The notes: generated by a model not told the origin, from the sequence alone. Counted from the first letter of the stretch, positions 1 through 5,706 are shown. The stretch is DNA of 5,749 bases from CAZYYO01 sp964650965 (GCA_964650965.1 CAZYYO010000110.1:1-5749), one strand, 5' to 3'. Translations and numbers: made by a program.

Positions 1-1061
1 GTATATAATGCAAAGCTGTTACTTACTTCGCAGTATTTATGGAAATACTGCAGCTCTCGCCACATGTCGTAGTGGGTAATAAAAGGACAGCCTACATCCG
101 TTCCTAGTCCCACTGGAATATCATTGGCAAGACATGCCTTGGCACAATCAATAATTCCGTCAAATACCACCTGTCCATTGAATTTGGACATCTCTGTTGC
201 GTGACTAACTGACAAATCAAATAGAGCATAAGGTAACGCTGGAGAAAGCGTTGCAATATGGCAGGCGTTCTTCTCCTTAAATAATCTTATAATATCATCA
301 TCGGGCTTGGCTCCGTGCTCGATGGAATCCACTCCATTTTCCAGTGCTACACGAACACCTTCCGGGCTTTCCACATGAGCCGCCACCTTAAATCCCAGCT
401 CATGGGCTTTGTCACAGGCTGCCTTCACATACTCCGGTGGCATCTTTAGCTCTCCTGGTTCGCCCTTCTTTGTAGCATCTAGAACACCACCGGTAATCAT
501 TAATTTAATCAGATCCGGCTTTTCCTGTCCGATTACTTCTACAAAATGTGCTGCTTCGCTGGCACTGGTTGCTTCATAGGCAAGGGAACCTGCCATGTGC
601 CCTCCAGGTACACTAACCGCCATATTAGATGCAAGAATTCTTGGTCCCTGAAAATATCCCTGCTTCACCTGATCCCTGATAATCGTATCAAAGTCCTGGA
701 CACCGCCTACGGTTCGGATGGTAGTAACACCGCTATTCAGCTCCATTTTCGCGTAATCTTCGCACATTTTTACCCCAATTTTTCTCATAATAGAGTTACA
801 AGTAATCATGCGAACTAATTTCACATTGTCCTGTTCCTTCTTCTTGGGCTTTCCGCTGGCTGGAAGATGCACGTGCATGTTAATTAAGCCTGGCATCAGG
901 TACTTGCCGGCTAAATCGATTTCGGTGTAATCTTTCAGGTTCTCATTGGCATCACTGATTTTGGTGATTCTATCATCTTCGGTATAGATAACTTTACCTG
1001 TGACTGGCTGCATATCTTTGTTTCCATCCAGTAGTATTCCATTGGTAAATGCGTATTTCAT
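1..1061 (-). CDS. Metal-dependent amidohydrolase, imidazolonepropionase/prolidase-like, partial (C-terminus outside window)
   Basis: The first 353 residues are present; the frame stays open to the left edge, so only a C-terminal part is missing (family members are usually a little over 400 residues). The start at 1061 is set by GGAGG (1069-1073), 7 bases upstream. Residues 1-60 form the N-terminal strands of the composite domain and end in LMPGLINMHVH, the amidohydrolase signature. Likely metal ligands are H63 and H65, K186 in DLIKLMITGG (the position of the carboxylated lysine in this family), H229 in AAHVES, H249 in SIEHG, and D322 in GLGTDVG. H155 in PGGHM is also typical of the group. This suggests a cytoplasmic binuclear metallohydrolase cleaving an amide or peptide-like bond; the substrate cannot be told from sequence. 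It lies downstream of a GPH symporter on the same strand, which may import the substrate. Superfamily is certain, exact activity is not. Confidence 0.93.
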   Translation of the reverse strand, partial: MKYAFTNGILLDGNKDMQPVTGKVIYTEDDRITKISDANENLKDYTEIDLAGKYLMPGLINMHVHLPASGKPKKKEQDNVKLVRMITCNSIMRKIGVKMCEDYAKMELNSGVTTIRTVGGVQDFDTIIRDQVKQGYFQGPRILASNMAVSVPGGHMAGSLAYEATSASEAAHFVEVIGQEKPDLIKLMITGGVLDATKKGEPGELKMPPEYVKAACDKAHELGFKVAAHVESPEGVRVALENGVDSIEHGAKPDDDIIRLFKEKNACHIATLSPALPYALFDLSVSHATEMSKFNGQVVFDGIIDCAKACLANDIPVGLGTDVGCPFITHYDMWRELQYFHKYCEVSNSFALY

Positions 1062-1094
1062 GTTGTATCCTCCGTGTTCTGTGCTTTGTGGCTG

Positions 1095-1146
1095 GACCTA
1101 AGGCATCCCCCCAGCAGAGCTGGGTCCCCCCTTAGGTCATGCCTTA
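1095..1146 (-). promoter_or_regulatory. G-rich leader with two mutually exclusive stems upstream of the amidohydrolase
   Basis: A perfect 9-base inverted repeat, GACCTAAGG/CCTTAGGTC, occupies 1095-1103 and 1130-1138. Inside it a second perfect stem, CCCAGC/GCTGGG (1110-1115 and 1119-1124), closes a three-base loop, and G-rich internal-loop strands lie between the two stems on the minus strand. A third inverted repeat, TAAGGCAT/ATGCCTTA (1099-1106 and 1139-1146), shares 1099-1103 with the outer stem, so the two pairings cannot form together. The element would sit at the 5' end of the amidohydrolase mRNA, about 33 bases before the start codon. No U tract follows it. I do not recognise it as a named riboswitch. 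It could be an RNA switch, a 5' stabilising hairpin, overlapping protein operators or a small palindromic repeat. Confidence 0.6.
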
Positions 1147-1152
1147 AATCAT

Positions 1153-1161
1153 ATTTTACCA
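1153..1161 (-). promoter_or_regulatory. Candidate extended -10 promoter for the amidohydrolase gene
   Basis: The minus strand reads TGGTAAAAT: the hexamer TAAAAT (1153-1158, 5 of 6 to consensus) preceded by the TGn extension. No recognisable -35 lies at 16-18 bases, as is often tolerated with an extended -10. The predicted start of transcription, near 1146, falls at the beginning of the leader repeats. This is a pattern call only. Confidence 0.45.
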
Positions 1162-1193
1162 TACTTCTTTTGCTAAGGGTGATTTATCCTGGA

Positions 1194-1227
1194 ATGAAAG
1201 AAAGACAGAACGACGATTGCGTTCTGC
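1194..1227 (-). terminator. Probable intrinsic terminator of the GPH symporter gene
   Basis: A perfect 7-base stem, CAGAACG/CGTTCTG (1206-1212 and 1220-1226), extendable by one G-U pair, has a 7-base loop. On the minus strand it is followed by the pyrimidine-rich tail TCTTTCTTTC. It lies 37 bases past the symporter stop codon. The tail is interrupted by C, so termination may be partial and some read-through into the amidohydrolase gene is possible. Confidence 0.55.
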
Positions 1228-1263
1228 CTCTCCTAATTTATTCTTTTGTAATTGAAGCTTTAC

Positions 1264-2799
1264 TTACTGTGCATTTGCAGCAGCTGCTGCATCTCCAGCT
1301 TTCTTTTTCTCTGCTACATTCTTAGCAACCTGAATCATTCTTTCCTTATCCAGACTGTAGTTCTTCATAGCAATAATATTGATTAACCATCCAACAATTG
1401 GAAGACCGTAGCATACAACAACTGTCAGGATAAGGATTGGCCAGGTAGGCTTATCTCCCATCTGTGGTACAGTATTTACGTATCCAACAAACATAATACT
1501 TACGCCTGCGATTAAAGAGGATACTGATGTAATCAGCTTATCAATGAAGTTGTATACACCACTGATGATAGCTGGCATATAGTTACCGGAACGCTCTAAT
1601 TCATAATCTACAATATCAGCTCTCATTGCAGTTCCGGTAGTTGTAAGAATCATCTTGGTTGCTGTAATACCAACCGTGAGTAAGCAATTAATTGCGAAGA
1701 AGATTCCTGGGGTTCCAAGCTTATGCATTCCGTTTGGTCCAAGGATCAAGCAGAATACCATCATAACAACACCTAATGCAATAGATGCCCATGACCAGGT
1801 AACAGTAGATTTCTTAGCACCCATCTTGGCTACATAAATACCACCAGAGAATGCACATACCAGACCTACTACTGCAGTAATGTTACCTACCCAGGTAGCT
1901 GCTGCATAGCTTCCGATTAATACACCGGATAACATGGTTGTGATTACAGACTGTGCTGCAATCTGCTGAGCGAACTTATCGGAAATACAGGTCCACATGT
2001 AACGCTGTGTTTCTTTATTTTTTCCTAATACAGCTACCATATCCTTAAAGCCAATCTTAGGTGCTTTTCCAGAGGAATCCTTTACAGCCAGTGCTTCATA
2101 GGTCTCCGGAACATCAACCTTTCTTACTCCAATACAAGCCAGAGCCATGAATACACCTGCAGTTGCTGCATAAATCCAGCAGGATACTGCCAGCATAGGC
2201 ATATTGTACTGATTATCAAACTTCGGTAATACAGCAAAGGTAATGATATTGTTGAATACCAATGGTGTTAAATAAGAGAACATCATTCCGATAAATCCCA
2301 TCATAGGACGCTGGGTAGGATCATTTGTAATCATGATACCAATGGTTCCACCTGCCATACCATTAATGGTATAACCCATAATATACAGAACATATACCAG
2401 AATAAATACTACGATACCAGCTACGCCTGTAAATTTACCAGCTGCCCAGTTGAACATAAGAACAACTCCAAGAGTAGCCAGTGCCCATCCTGTAATCAGG
2501 AAAATTCTTGCCTTAGGCAACTTGCCTGGAAACTTCTCAAATGCTGCTGCAATCAGTGCATCTGTAAAACCGTCGAAGATACGCATTGCCATCAGGATTC
2601 CACCAACAAGTCCTGTTACAATTCCATATCCCTGGGTTCCTATGTAACTAGCATACATTAATAACAGATAGAAGCAGATTCCACATCCGTTATTGGCACT
2701 GCCTAAAACTAACTGCAGTATGGACGCTTTACGGTAGTCAACACCGTCACGTTCGTTGGCATTAAGTAAACCAGCTTTCTTTCCTTTTACTTCACTCAT
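1264..2799 (-). CDS. GPH-family (MelB-like) cation symporter, MFS superfamily
   Basis: This is a 511-residue membrane protein, slightly longer than the usual 450-500 for glycoside-pentoside-hexuronide:cation symporters. About twelve hydrophobic segments run from residue 27 to about 478. Family hallmarks are visible: RIFDGFTDA at 73-81, whose D76 and D80 match the paired cation-site aspartates of MelB helix II, and MRADIVDYELERSG at 392-405, the C-terminal ADxVDY motif of GPH proteins. A cytoplasmic central loop spans about 227-265. The C-terminus is a charged and then Ala-rich tail (GDAAAAANAQ). The start is fixed by GGAGG (2807-2811), 7 bases upstream. It would couple substrate entry to Na+ or H+. 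GPH proteins mostly carry sugars, but the amidohydrolase beside it hints at a non-sugar substrate; that is inference. Family certain, substrate unknown. Confidence 0.93.
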   Translation of the reverse strand: MSEVKGKKAGLLNANERDGVDYRKASILQLVLGSANNGCGICFYLLLMYASYIGTQGYGIVTGLVGGILMAMRIFDGFTDALIAAAFEKFPGKLPKARIFLITGWALATLGVVLMFNWAAGKFTGVAGIVVFILVYVLYIMGYTINGMAGGTIGIMITNDPTQRPMMGFIGMMFSYLTPLVFNNIITFAVLPKFDNQYNMPMLAVSCWIYAATAGVFMALACIGVRKVDVPETYEALAVKDSSGKAPKIGFKDMVAVLGKNKETQRYMWTCISDKFAQQIAAQSVITTMLSGVLIGSYAAATWVGNITAVVGLVCAFSGGIYVAKMGAKKSTVTWSWASIALGVVMMVFCLILGPNGMHKLGTPGIFFAINCLLTVGITATKMILTTTGTAMRADIVDYELERSGNYMPAIISGVYNFIDKLITSVSSLIAGVSIMFVGYVNTVPQMGDKPTWPILILTVVVCYGLPIVGWLINIIAMKNYSLDKERMIQVAKNVAEKKKAGDAAAAANAQ

Positions 2800-2829
2800 A
2801 TTTTTCCCTCCATATTGAATATAAGTTTA

Positions 2830-2846
2830 CGACACTTCTCCTGTCG
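2830..2846 (-). promoter_or_regulatory. Small hairpin in the 5' leader of the GPH symporter gene
   Basis: CGACA/TGTCG is a perfect 5-base stem with a 7-base purine-rich loop (GGAGAAG on the minus strand). It lies between the predicted transcription start and the ribosome binding site, about 19 bases upstream of the latter. The loop resembles a Shine-Dalgarno sequence but no start codon follows at a suitable distance. The hairpin is short and may have no function. Confidence 0.3.
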
Positions 2847-2856
2847 ATTTATCTAT

Positions 2857-2884
2857 ATTATATAGAGGGTTTCTAAACTGTGAG
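2857..2884 (-). promoter_or_regulatory. Candidate sigma-A promoter for the GPH symporter gene
   Basis: The minus strand has a perfect -10 hexamer TATAAT (2857-2862). At 16 bases upstream is CTCACA (2879-2884), 4 of 6 to TTGACA. A weak -35 with a perfect -10 suits a promoter that needs an activator, and the nested palindromes at 2902-2964 lie just upstream, where an activator would bind. Transcription would start near 2850, giving a leader of about 50 bases. Confidence 0.55.
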
Positions 2885-2901
2885 TTTTTATTTTCGTGTT
2901 C

Positions 2902-2964
2902 ATTTGTTCAATTTCACGTAAGTTTATAATTAATTTATAAACAGGTTATATAAATTCAACAAAT
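2902..2964. repeat. Nested inverted repeats (operator-like) upstream of the symporter promoter
   Basis: The inner palindrome is GTTTATAA/TTATAAAC (2922-2929 and 2935-2942), perfect over 8 bases with a 5-base spacer. The outer pair is ATTTGTTCAATTT (2902-2914) and AAATTCAACAAAT (2952-2964), matching at 12 of 13 positions when inverted. The two pairs are centred within about one base of each other (2932 and 2933). The region lies between the stop codon of the kinase-like gene and the symporter promoter. It may bind a dimeric or tetrameric regulator, or form a weak AT-rich hairpin after the kinase-like gene; no U tract supports a true terminator. Confidence 0.5.
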
Positions 2965-2973
2965 AAGACGTAA

Positions 2974-3588
2974 TTATTCTTGAATCATTTCTCCCTGAGT
3001 TCGTTTCCACACGTAAGCCTCTAAGATATCTACCGTCTTCATGGTTCCGATGCCGCTGCTGTTTATGCATATATCGTAGTTTCTGGAATCTCCCCACTTC
3101 ATATCGCTGTAATGATTATGGTAGGCTTTCCGCTTTCTGTCATGACGAGCGATTTTTGCCTTTGCTTCTTTCTCATCGATTTTCGCACGTTCCATAACAC
3201 GACGGAGCTTTGCATCATATTTTCCACAAATGAAAAAGGATATCAGACCTTCATATTCTTTTAAAACGGTTTCGGAGCATCTTCCTACAATCACAAAGGA
3301 TTCCCCTTCCTCTGCTTTTCGCTTTAGGAAATCAAACTGCATTTGTGCAATATTTTCCTCCGGGGAGCTGCTATGTCCCTTTACCGTTCTGGAGAGAAAA
3401 TGATTCTTTCTACGCTCATCATATTTTTGCAGGTTTTCAACCTTTACATTTTTCTCTTTTGCGATTTCATCTAACATATTACGGTCATAGAAATTCAGAC
3501 CTAACCGCGTGGACAGGATTTTAGCAATCTCATGTCCTCCACTGCCATACTCGCGGCTAACTGATATGATTACCTGTTTTTCCCCCAT
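2974..3588 (-). CDS. Cytidylate-kinase-like family protein
   Basis: The protein has 204 residues, close to the usual length of the cytidylate-kinase-like family. A modified P-loop, SREYGSGGHEIA (11-22), lacks the GKS/GKT of a classical Walker A, as is normal in this family. FVIVGRCSETVL (98-109) matches the family's GRC motif. The segment from D150 through YHNHYSDMKWGDSRNYD to INSS (150-178) resembles the conserved C-terminal block, and R129/R130 with R150-region basic residues could line a lid. These features predict a cytoplasmic nucleoside-phosphate or small-molecule kinase, but the true substrate of this subgroup is not established; it is not the housekeeping Cmk. The start is set by AAGGAG (3594-3599), 5 bases upstream, inside a 13-base gap after the permease gene, so the two are co-transcribed. 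Family call firm, substrate open. Confidence 0.88.
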   Translation of the reverse strand: MGEKQVIISVSREYGSGGHEIAKILSTRLGLNFYDRNMLDEIAKEKNVKVENLQKYDERRKNHFLSRTVKGHSSSPEENIAQMQFDFLKRKAEEGESFVIVGRCSETVLKEYEGLISFFICGKYDAKLRRVMERAKIDEKEAKAKIARHDRKRKAYHNHYSDMKWGDSRNYDICINSSGIGTMKTVDILEAYVWKRTQGEMIQE

Positions 3589-3601
3589 AGCTTCTCCTTC
3601 C

Positions 3602-4957
3602 CTAGTAATATCTAACCCAGATTGTTATCATTGAAATCACCAGCACAATGACGGTAGCTGGTATTGCTGTCTTACAGTACTTGCCCCAGCCGATAGGATG
3701 ACCTGCTTTGGTTGCCACTGAGATTCCAACTACATTTGCCGATGCTCCAATAGGAGTTGCACAGCCACCGATATCAGTTCCCATGGACAAGGCCCATGCC
3801 AGCACTGCCAGGTCTGCGTGTCCTGCAATAGAAAGAGAACGAATAACCGGAATCATAGTTGCTGCAAATGGAATATTATCAACAAAAGCACTGGCGATAG
3901 CAGAAAGCCATAAAATGATGATAACCATTAGGAAGCCGTTTCCTCCACTTAGCTTCACAATGAAAGAGGAAATAATTTCAAGAACTCCTGTCTCTTCCAG
4001 TCCACTAACCACAATAAATAGTCCTACAAAGAACAGAAGGGTCTTATAATCTACCAGCTTCAGTAACCTGCCTGCATCCTTTCCGGCTGCTAGCAAAGTT
4101 GCTACTGCGATCGCTGTTCCAATAAATGCTACAGTGAGTCCGGTCATTGCATGGGTCACCAACAGTAATACAGCACATCCAAAAATCAGACAGCTGAAAT
4201 AAAATTCCTTATAATTGGTAATGGCTTCCTTGGCCTCAGGGTAATGCTCCAGCTTCTGCTGGCTGTGAGCTTCTGTTTCCAGTTCCTTTCGAAAAGCAAG
4301 GAAAAAATAAAGGATAATAAATACAAGAGAAATCAATGCCATTAATCCGGTATTTTCTACAAAATCAAAGAAGCTAAATCCTAATGAAGTTCCTATAATA
4401 ATATTGGGTGGATCTCCGCACATGGTAGCAGAGCCGCCTAGGTTAGCACAGAAAATTTCCGACAGAATCATTGGTACCGGGTTAAATTTTAAAATTTGTC
4501 CCAGCTCTACTGTCATTGCTGCAAGAAACAGAATAACTGTAATACTGTCGATAAACATTGCCAGGCAAGCTGACATAATCATAAGCATTAAGAAAATCGG
4601 TATAATTTTATAATGAACCAGTTTTACAATGGTAAGGCACAACCAGCGGAAAAATCCGGATTTTGCCATTCCCTCCACCATAATCATCATTCCGGCAATA
4701 AATAAGATGGTTGCCCAGTTAATGCCTGTAGATACTGTTTCCGAGCTTCCGGATACATACCAAAAATCCAGCGTAAAGAAGGATTTTAAATTAAGCGTTC
4801 TGGCAATGGCACCAAAATCATGCTGGCAGATTCCAAACACTACGATTAGTACTGCCGCCCCACATCCTAAGGTTACATACTGCCGTTCTATCTTATCCAA
4901 AATAATCAGTAGAAACATCACAATAAATATCGATATTGCTATGATCTGTGCTACCAT
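3602..4957 (-). CDS. ArsB/NhaD/SLC13-type ion permease (IT superfamily)
   Basis: This 451-residue, multi-helix membrane protein shows the family's internal pseudo-symmetry. The first half has FIDSITVILF (135-144) and GGSATMCGDPPNIIIG (174-189); the second half has FVDNIPFAATMIP (358-370) and TDIGGCATPIGASANVVG (394-411). These paired hairpin and helix motifs, with DPPN and the Asn/Asp-Pro residues, form the ion and substrate site in ArsB, NhaD and SLC13/DASS transporters. A cytoplasmic charged loop lies at about 223-251. Candidates for its role are Na+/H+ antiport, anion or dicarboxylate uptake, or metalloid export; no arsenic regulator or arsenate reductase gene is present, so I avoid the name arsB. 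GAAGG (4965-4969) lies 7 bases before the ATG. It is the first gene of an operon with the kinase-like gene. Confidence 0.92.
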   Translation of the reverse strand: MVAQIIAISIFIVMFLLIILDKIERQYVTLGCGAAVLIVVFGICQHDFGAIARTLNLKSFFTLDFWYVSGSSETVSTGINWATILFIAGMMIMVEGMAKSGFFRWLCLTIVKLVHYKIIPIFLMLMIMSACLAMFIDSITVILFLAAMTVELGQILKFNPVPMILSEIFCANLGGSATMCGDPPNIIIGTSLGFSFFDFVENTGLMALISLVFIILYFFLAFRKELETEAHSQQKLEHYPEAKEAITNYKEFYFSCLIFGCAVLLLVTHAMTGLTVAFIGTAIAVATLLAAGKDAGRLLKLVDYKTLLFFVGLFIVVSGLEETGVLEIISSFIVKLSGGNGFLMVIIILWLSAIASAFVDNIPFAATMIPVIRSLSIAGHADLAVLAWALSMGTDIGGCATPIGASANVVGISVATKAGHPIGWGKYCKTAIPATVIVLVISMITIWVRYY

Positions 4958-5030
4958 TTTCTTACCTTCTTTCAGCAGGCTTTATCTATTGTAATCTAAA
5001 TAACATATATTACCTGCAATCTCTTCCTAT

Positions 5031-5059
5031 ATGATAACACAATTTTAATTTTTGCCCAA
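5031..5059 (-). promoter_or_regulatory. Candidate promoter for the permease/kinase-like operon
   Basis: TTGGGC (5054-5059) and TATCAT (5031-5036) are separated by exactly 17 bases on the minus strand. Upstream, the plus strand has repeated CAATTTTT tracts at 5078-5085 and 5090-5097, 12 bases apart, equivalent to phased A tracts on the template that could act as an UP element or curved DNA. The leader would be about 70 bases. No strong operator palindrome is evident in 4958-5170; apart from this promoter I see nothing else in that intergenic stretch. Confidence 0.5.
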
Positions 5060-5170
5060 TCAAATCCAGTGATTTAACAATTTTTTGTGCAATTTTTAAC
5101 ATTTCATCTTCAACTGTTAGCTATTCTTTCTAACTTTTTTGCTGTGTATCCTTTTCACTCCTGAAACGTA

Positions 5171-5356
5171 CTATTTCTTTTTGTTATAATATCCACTCTT
5201 ATAAAGTTTCTTTTGCTCTTCAGGTGTATGCAGGTGACTTTCTCTGCTCATTTTCGAGTAGTCAACATCATGGGCATTGCAGTTATCCCATGACTTTTCT
5301 TCTGCCGCTTTATAAATGATATAAATAATTCCTAGGATAATAATTAGTACTCCCAT
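5171..5356 (-). CDS. Small single-pass membrane protein, function unknown
   Basis: This is a 61-residue protein that I do not recognise. Residues 1-16 (MGVLIIILGIIYIIYK) form one hydrophobic helix or uncleaved signal anchor. A hydrophilic tail of about 45 residues follows, containing a single Cys (WDNCNAHD), two His, a SRESHLHTPEEQKKLY stretch and a Lys-rich end (NKKK). The tail probably faces the cytoplasm or the cell surface depending on topology, which the sequence does not settle. An in-frame GTG at 5365 would add three residues, but AGGAG (5367-5371) is only one base from it and 10 bases from the ATG at 5356, so I prefer the ATG. The natural start context, membrane segment and stop make it a believable gene despite its size. 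It is preceded by a structured leader and followed by the permease operon promoter region. Confidence 0.7.
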   Translation of the reverse strand: MGVLIIILGIIYIIYKAAEEKSWDNCNAHDVDYSKMSRESHLHTPEEQKKLYKSGYYNKKK

Positions 5357-5366
5357 TGATTTCACG

Positions 5367-5373
5367 CTCCTTT
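5367..5373 (-). promoter_or_regulatory. Ribosome binding site that decides the start of the small membrane protein
   Basis: AAAGGAG on the minus strand ends one base before an in-frame GTG (5363-5365) and 10 bases before the ATG (5354-5356). A one-base gap is too short for initiation, so this site favours the ATG and a 61-residue product over 64 residues. Confidence 0.6.
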
Positions 5374-5426
5374 GTTATTGTTGAAATAATTTATTTTTTT
5401 TTTGGTATAAGTTAATTTTAAACTCC

Positions 5427-5610
5427 TAAGTGTCCTTTTAGATGGATATTTATATCGAACTTATATTCTTATGTGGATTGTTACTGTTCACGCCTCCGCT
5501 AACGTGTCCACCTCGCAACCACATTTTTAATAAGTTTTTCATTCAAAAATTGAACAAAATTGAACATTTGCATCTAAAAAGTGCCTCCGTGGACACGATG
5601 CGGACACTTA
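5427..5610 (-). repeat. Structured leader region with crossing inverted repeats, no recognised family
   Basis: This is the core of a 341-base stretch (5366-5706) without a recognised gene. On the minus strand in order: A1 TAAGTGTCC (5602-5610), B1 CGTGTCCA (5590-5597), C1 TTTTAGATG (5571-5579), B2 TGGACACG (5503-5510), C2 CATCTAAAA (5436-5444), A2 GGACACTTA (5427-5435). A1/A2, B1/B2 and C1/C2 are each perfect inverted pairs of 8-9 bases. A and C nest together, while B crosses C, so B is either a pseudoknot or an alternative fold. GTGTCC occurs twice 11 bases apart, and GCCTCCG occurs twice in direct orientation (5492-5498 and 5583-5589). Read as DNA, the ends resemble terminal inverted repeats of a small element. 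Read as RNA, it is a leader for the small membrane protein. Confidence 0.55.
5499..5573 (-). CDS. Candidate 24-residue peptide (leader peptide?) within the structured leader
   Basis: An ATG at 5573 is preceded by GGAGG (5584-5588) at a 10-base distance and opens 24 codons ending in TAG. The peptide starts MQMFNFVQFL, continues with NEKLIKNVV and ends in ARWTR. It is cationic and could form an amphipathic helix. The start codon lies in repeat arm C1, the ribosome binding site lies in a possible local hairpin (GTG-CC paired with GG-CAC, 5582-5596), and the last codons cover arm B2. Translation would therefore influence which stems form, as in leader-peptide attenuation. The ORF is short enough to arise by chance, with a Phe/Asn/Lys-rich composition expected from AT-rich DNA, so this is a tentative call. 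A toxin-like or signalling peptide is an alternative reading. Confidence 0.25.
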   Translation of the reverse strand: MQMFNFVQFLNEKLIKNVVARWTR

Positions 5611-5616
5611 AGACTC

Positions 5617-5645
5617 ATTAAATCAGTTCTTTTCAGTTACTTTAA
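5617..5645 (-). promoter_or_regulatory. Candidate extended -10 promoter for the structured leader and small membrane protein
   Basis: The minus strand reads TGATTTAAT: a TGn extension and TTTAAT (5617-5622, 5 of 6 to consensus). TTAAAG (5640-5645, 3 of 6) lies 17 bases upstream. The predicted transcription start is near 5610, exactly where repeat arm A1 begins, and the promoter lies just past the tRNA terminator. The agreement of these three positions supports an independent transcript; the hexamers alone would be weak evidence. Confidence 0.45.
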
Positions 5646-5650
5646 GTTAC

Positions 5651-5693
5651 AATAAAAAATAGCGGAAACCATTGATTTTTCAACGATTTCCGC
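5651..5693 (-). terminator. Strong intrinsic terminator downstream of tRNA-Lys
   Basis: Arms 5662-5674 and 5681-5693 form a 13-base stem with a 6-base loop. The outer seven pairs, GCGGAAA/TTTCCGC, are perfect and the inner six include two G-U pairs. On the minus strand the stem is followed by TATTTTTTATT (5651-5661). It closes the tRNA transcript 13 bases after the tRNA end. The plus strand has a weaker T-rich flank, so bidirectional use is possible but not needed. Confidence 0.88.
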
Positions 5694-5706
5694 CATTTTA
5701 CATAAG

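Noticed and set aside
546..818. 90-codon plus-strand ORF
   Set aside because: Lies wholly inside the amidohydrolase gene on the other strand, whose frame carries all catalytic motifs; no ribosome binding site or recognisable product.
1074..1325. 83-codon plus-strand ORF across the symporter/amidohydrolase intergenic region
   Set aside because: It runs through the palindromic leader and terminator hairpin and into the 3' end of the symporter gene; the translation has no recognisable domain and no Shine-Dalgarno sequence supports the start.
2903..2914. AAATTGAACAAA occurs here (minus strand) and again at 5547-5558 (plus strand), suggesting a shared operator
   Set aside because: The second copy lies inside a low-complexity AAATTGAAC tandem within the candidate peptide ORF; in AT-rich DNA a 12-base match of this composition is weak evidence.
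3708..4049. 113-codon plus-strand ORF, with similar ones at 4404-4613 and 4629-4994
   Set aside because: Antisense shadows of the permease gene, whose own frame contains all the family motifs.
3602..4957. Annotation of the permease as an arsenite exporter (arsB)
   Set aside because: There is no arsR, arsC or arsA neighbour, and the visible motifs are shared across ArsB, NhaD and SLC13 proteins.
5116..5140. Plus-strand hairpin GTTAG/CTAAC followed by six T, resembling a terminator
   Set aside because: The stem is only 5 bases and AT-rich, and no plus-strand gene lies upstream for it to terminate.
5394..5403. Run of ten T on the plus strand as a possible terminator tail or phase-variation tract
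   Set aside because: No GC-rich stem precedes it on the plus strand, and on the minus strand it is a run of A between leader and start codon, outside any reading frame. It could affect promoter spacing only if a promoter straddles it, and none is convincing.
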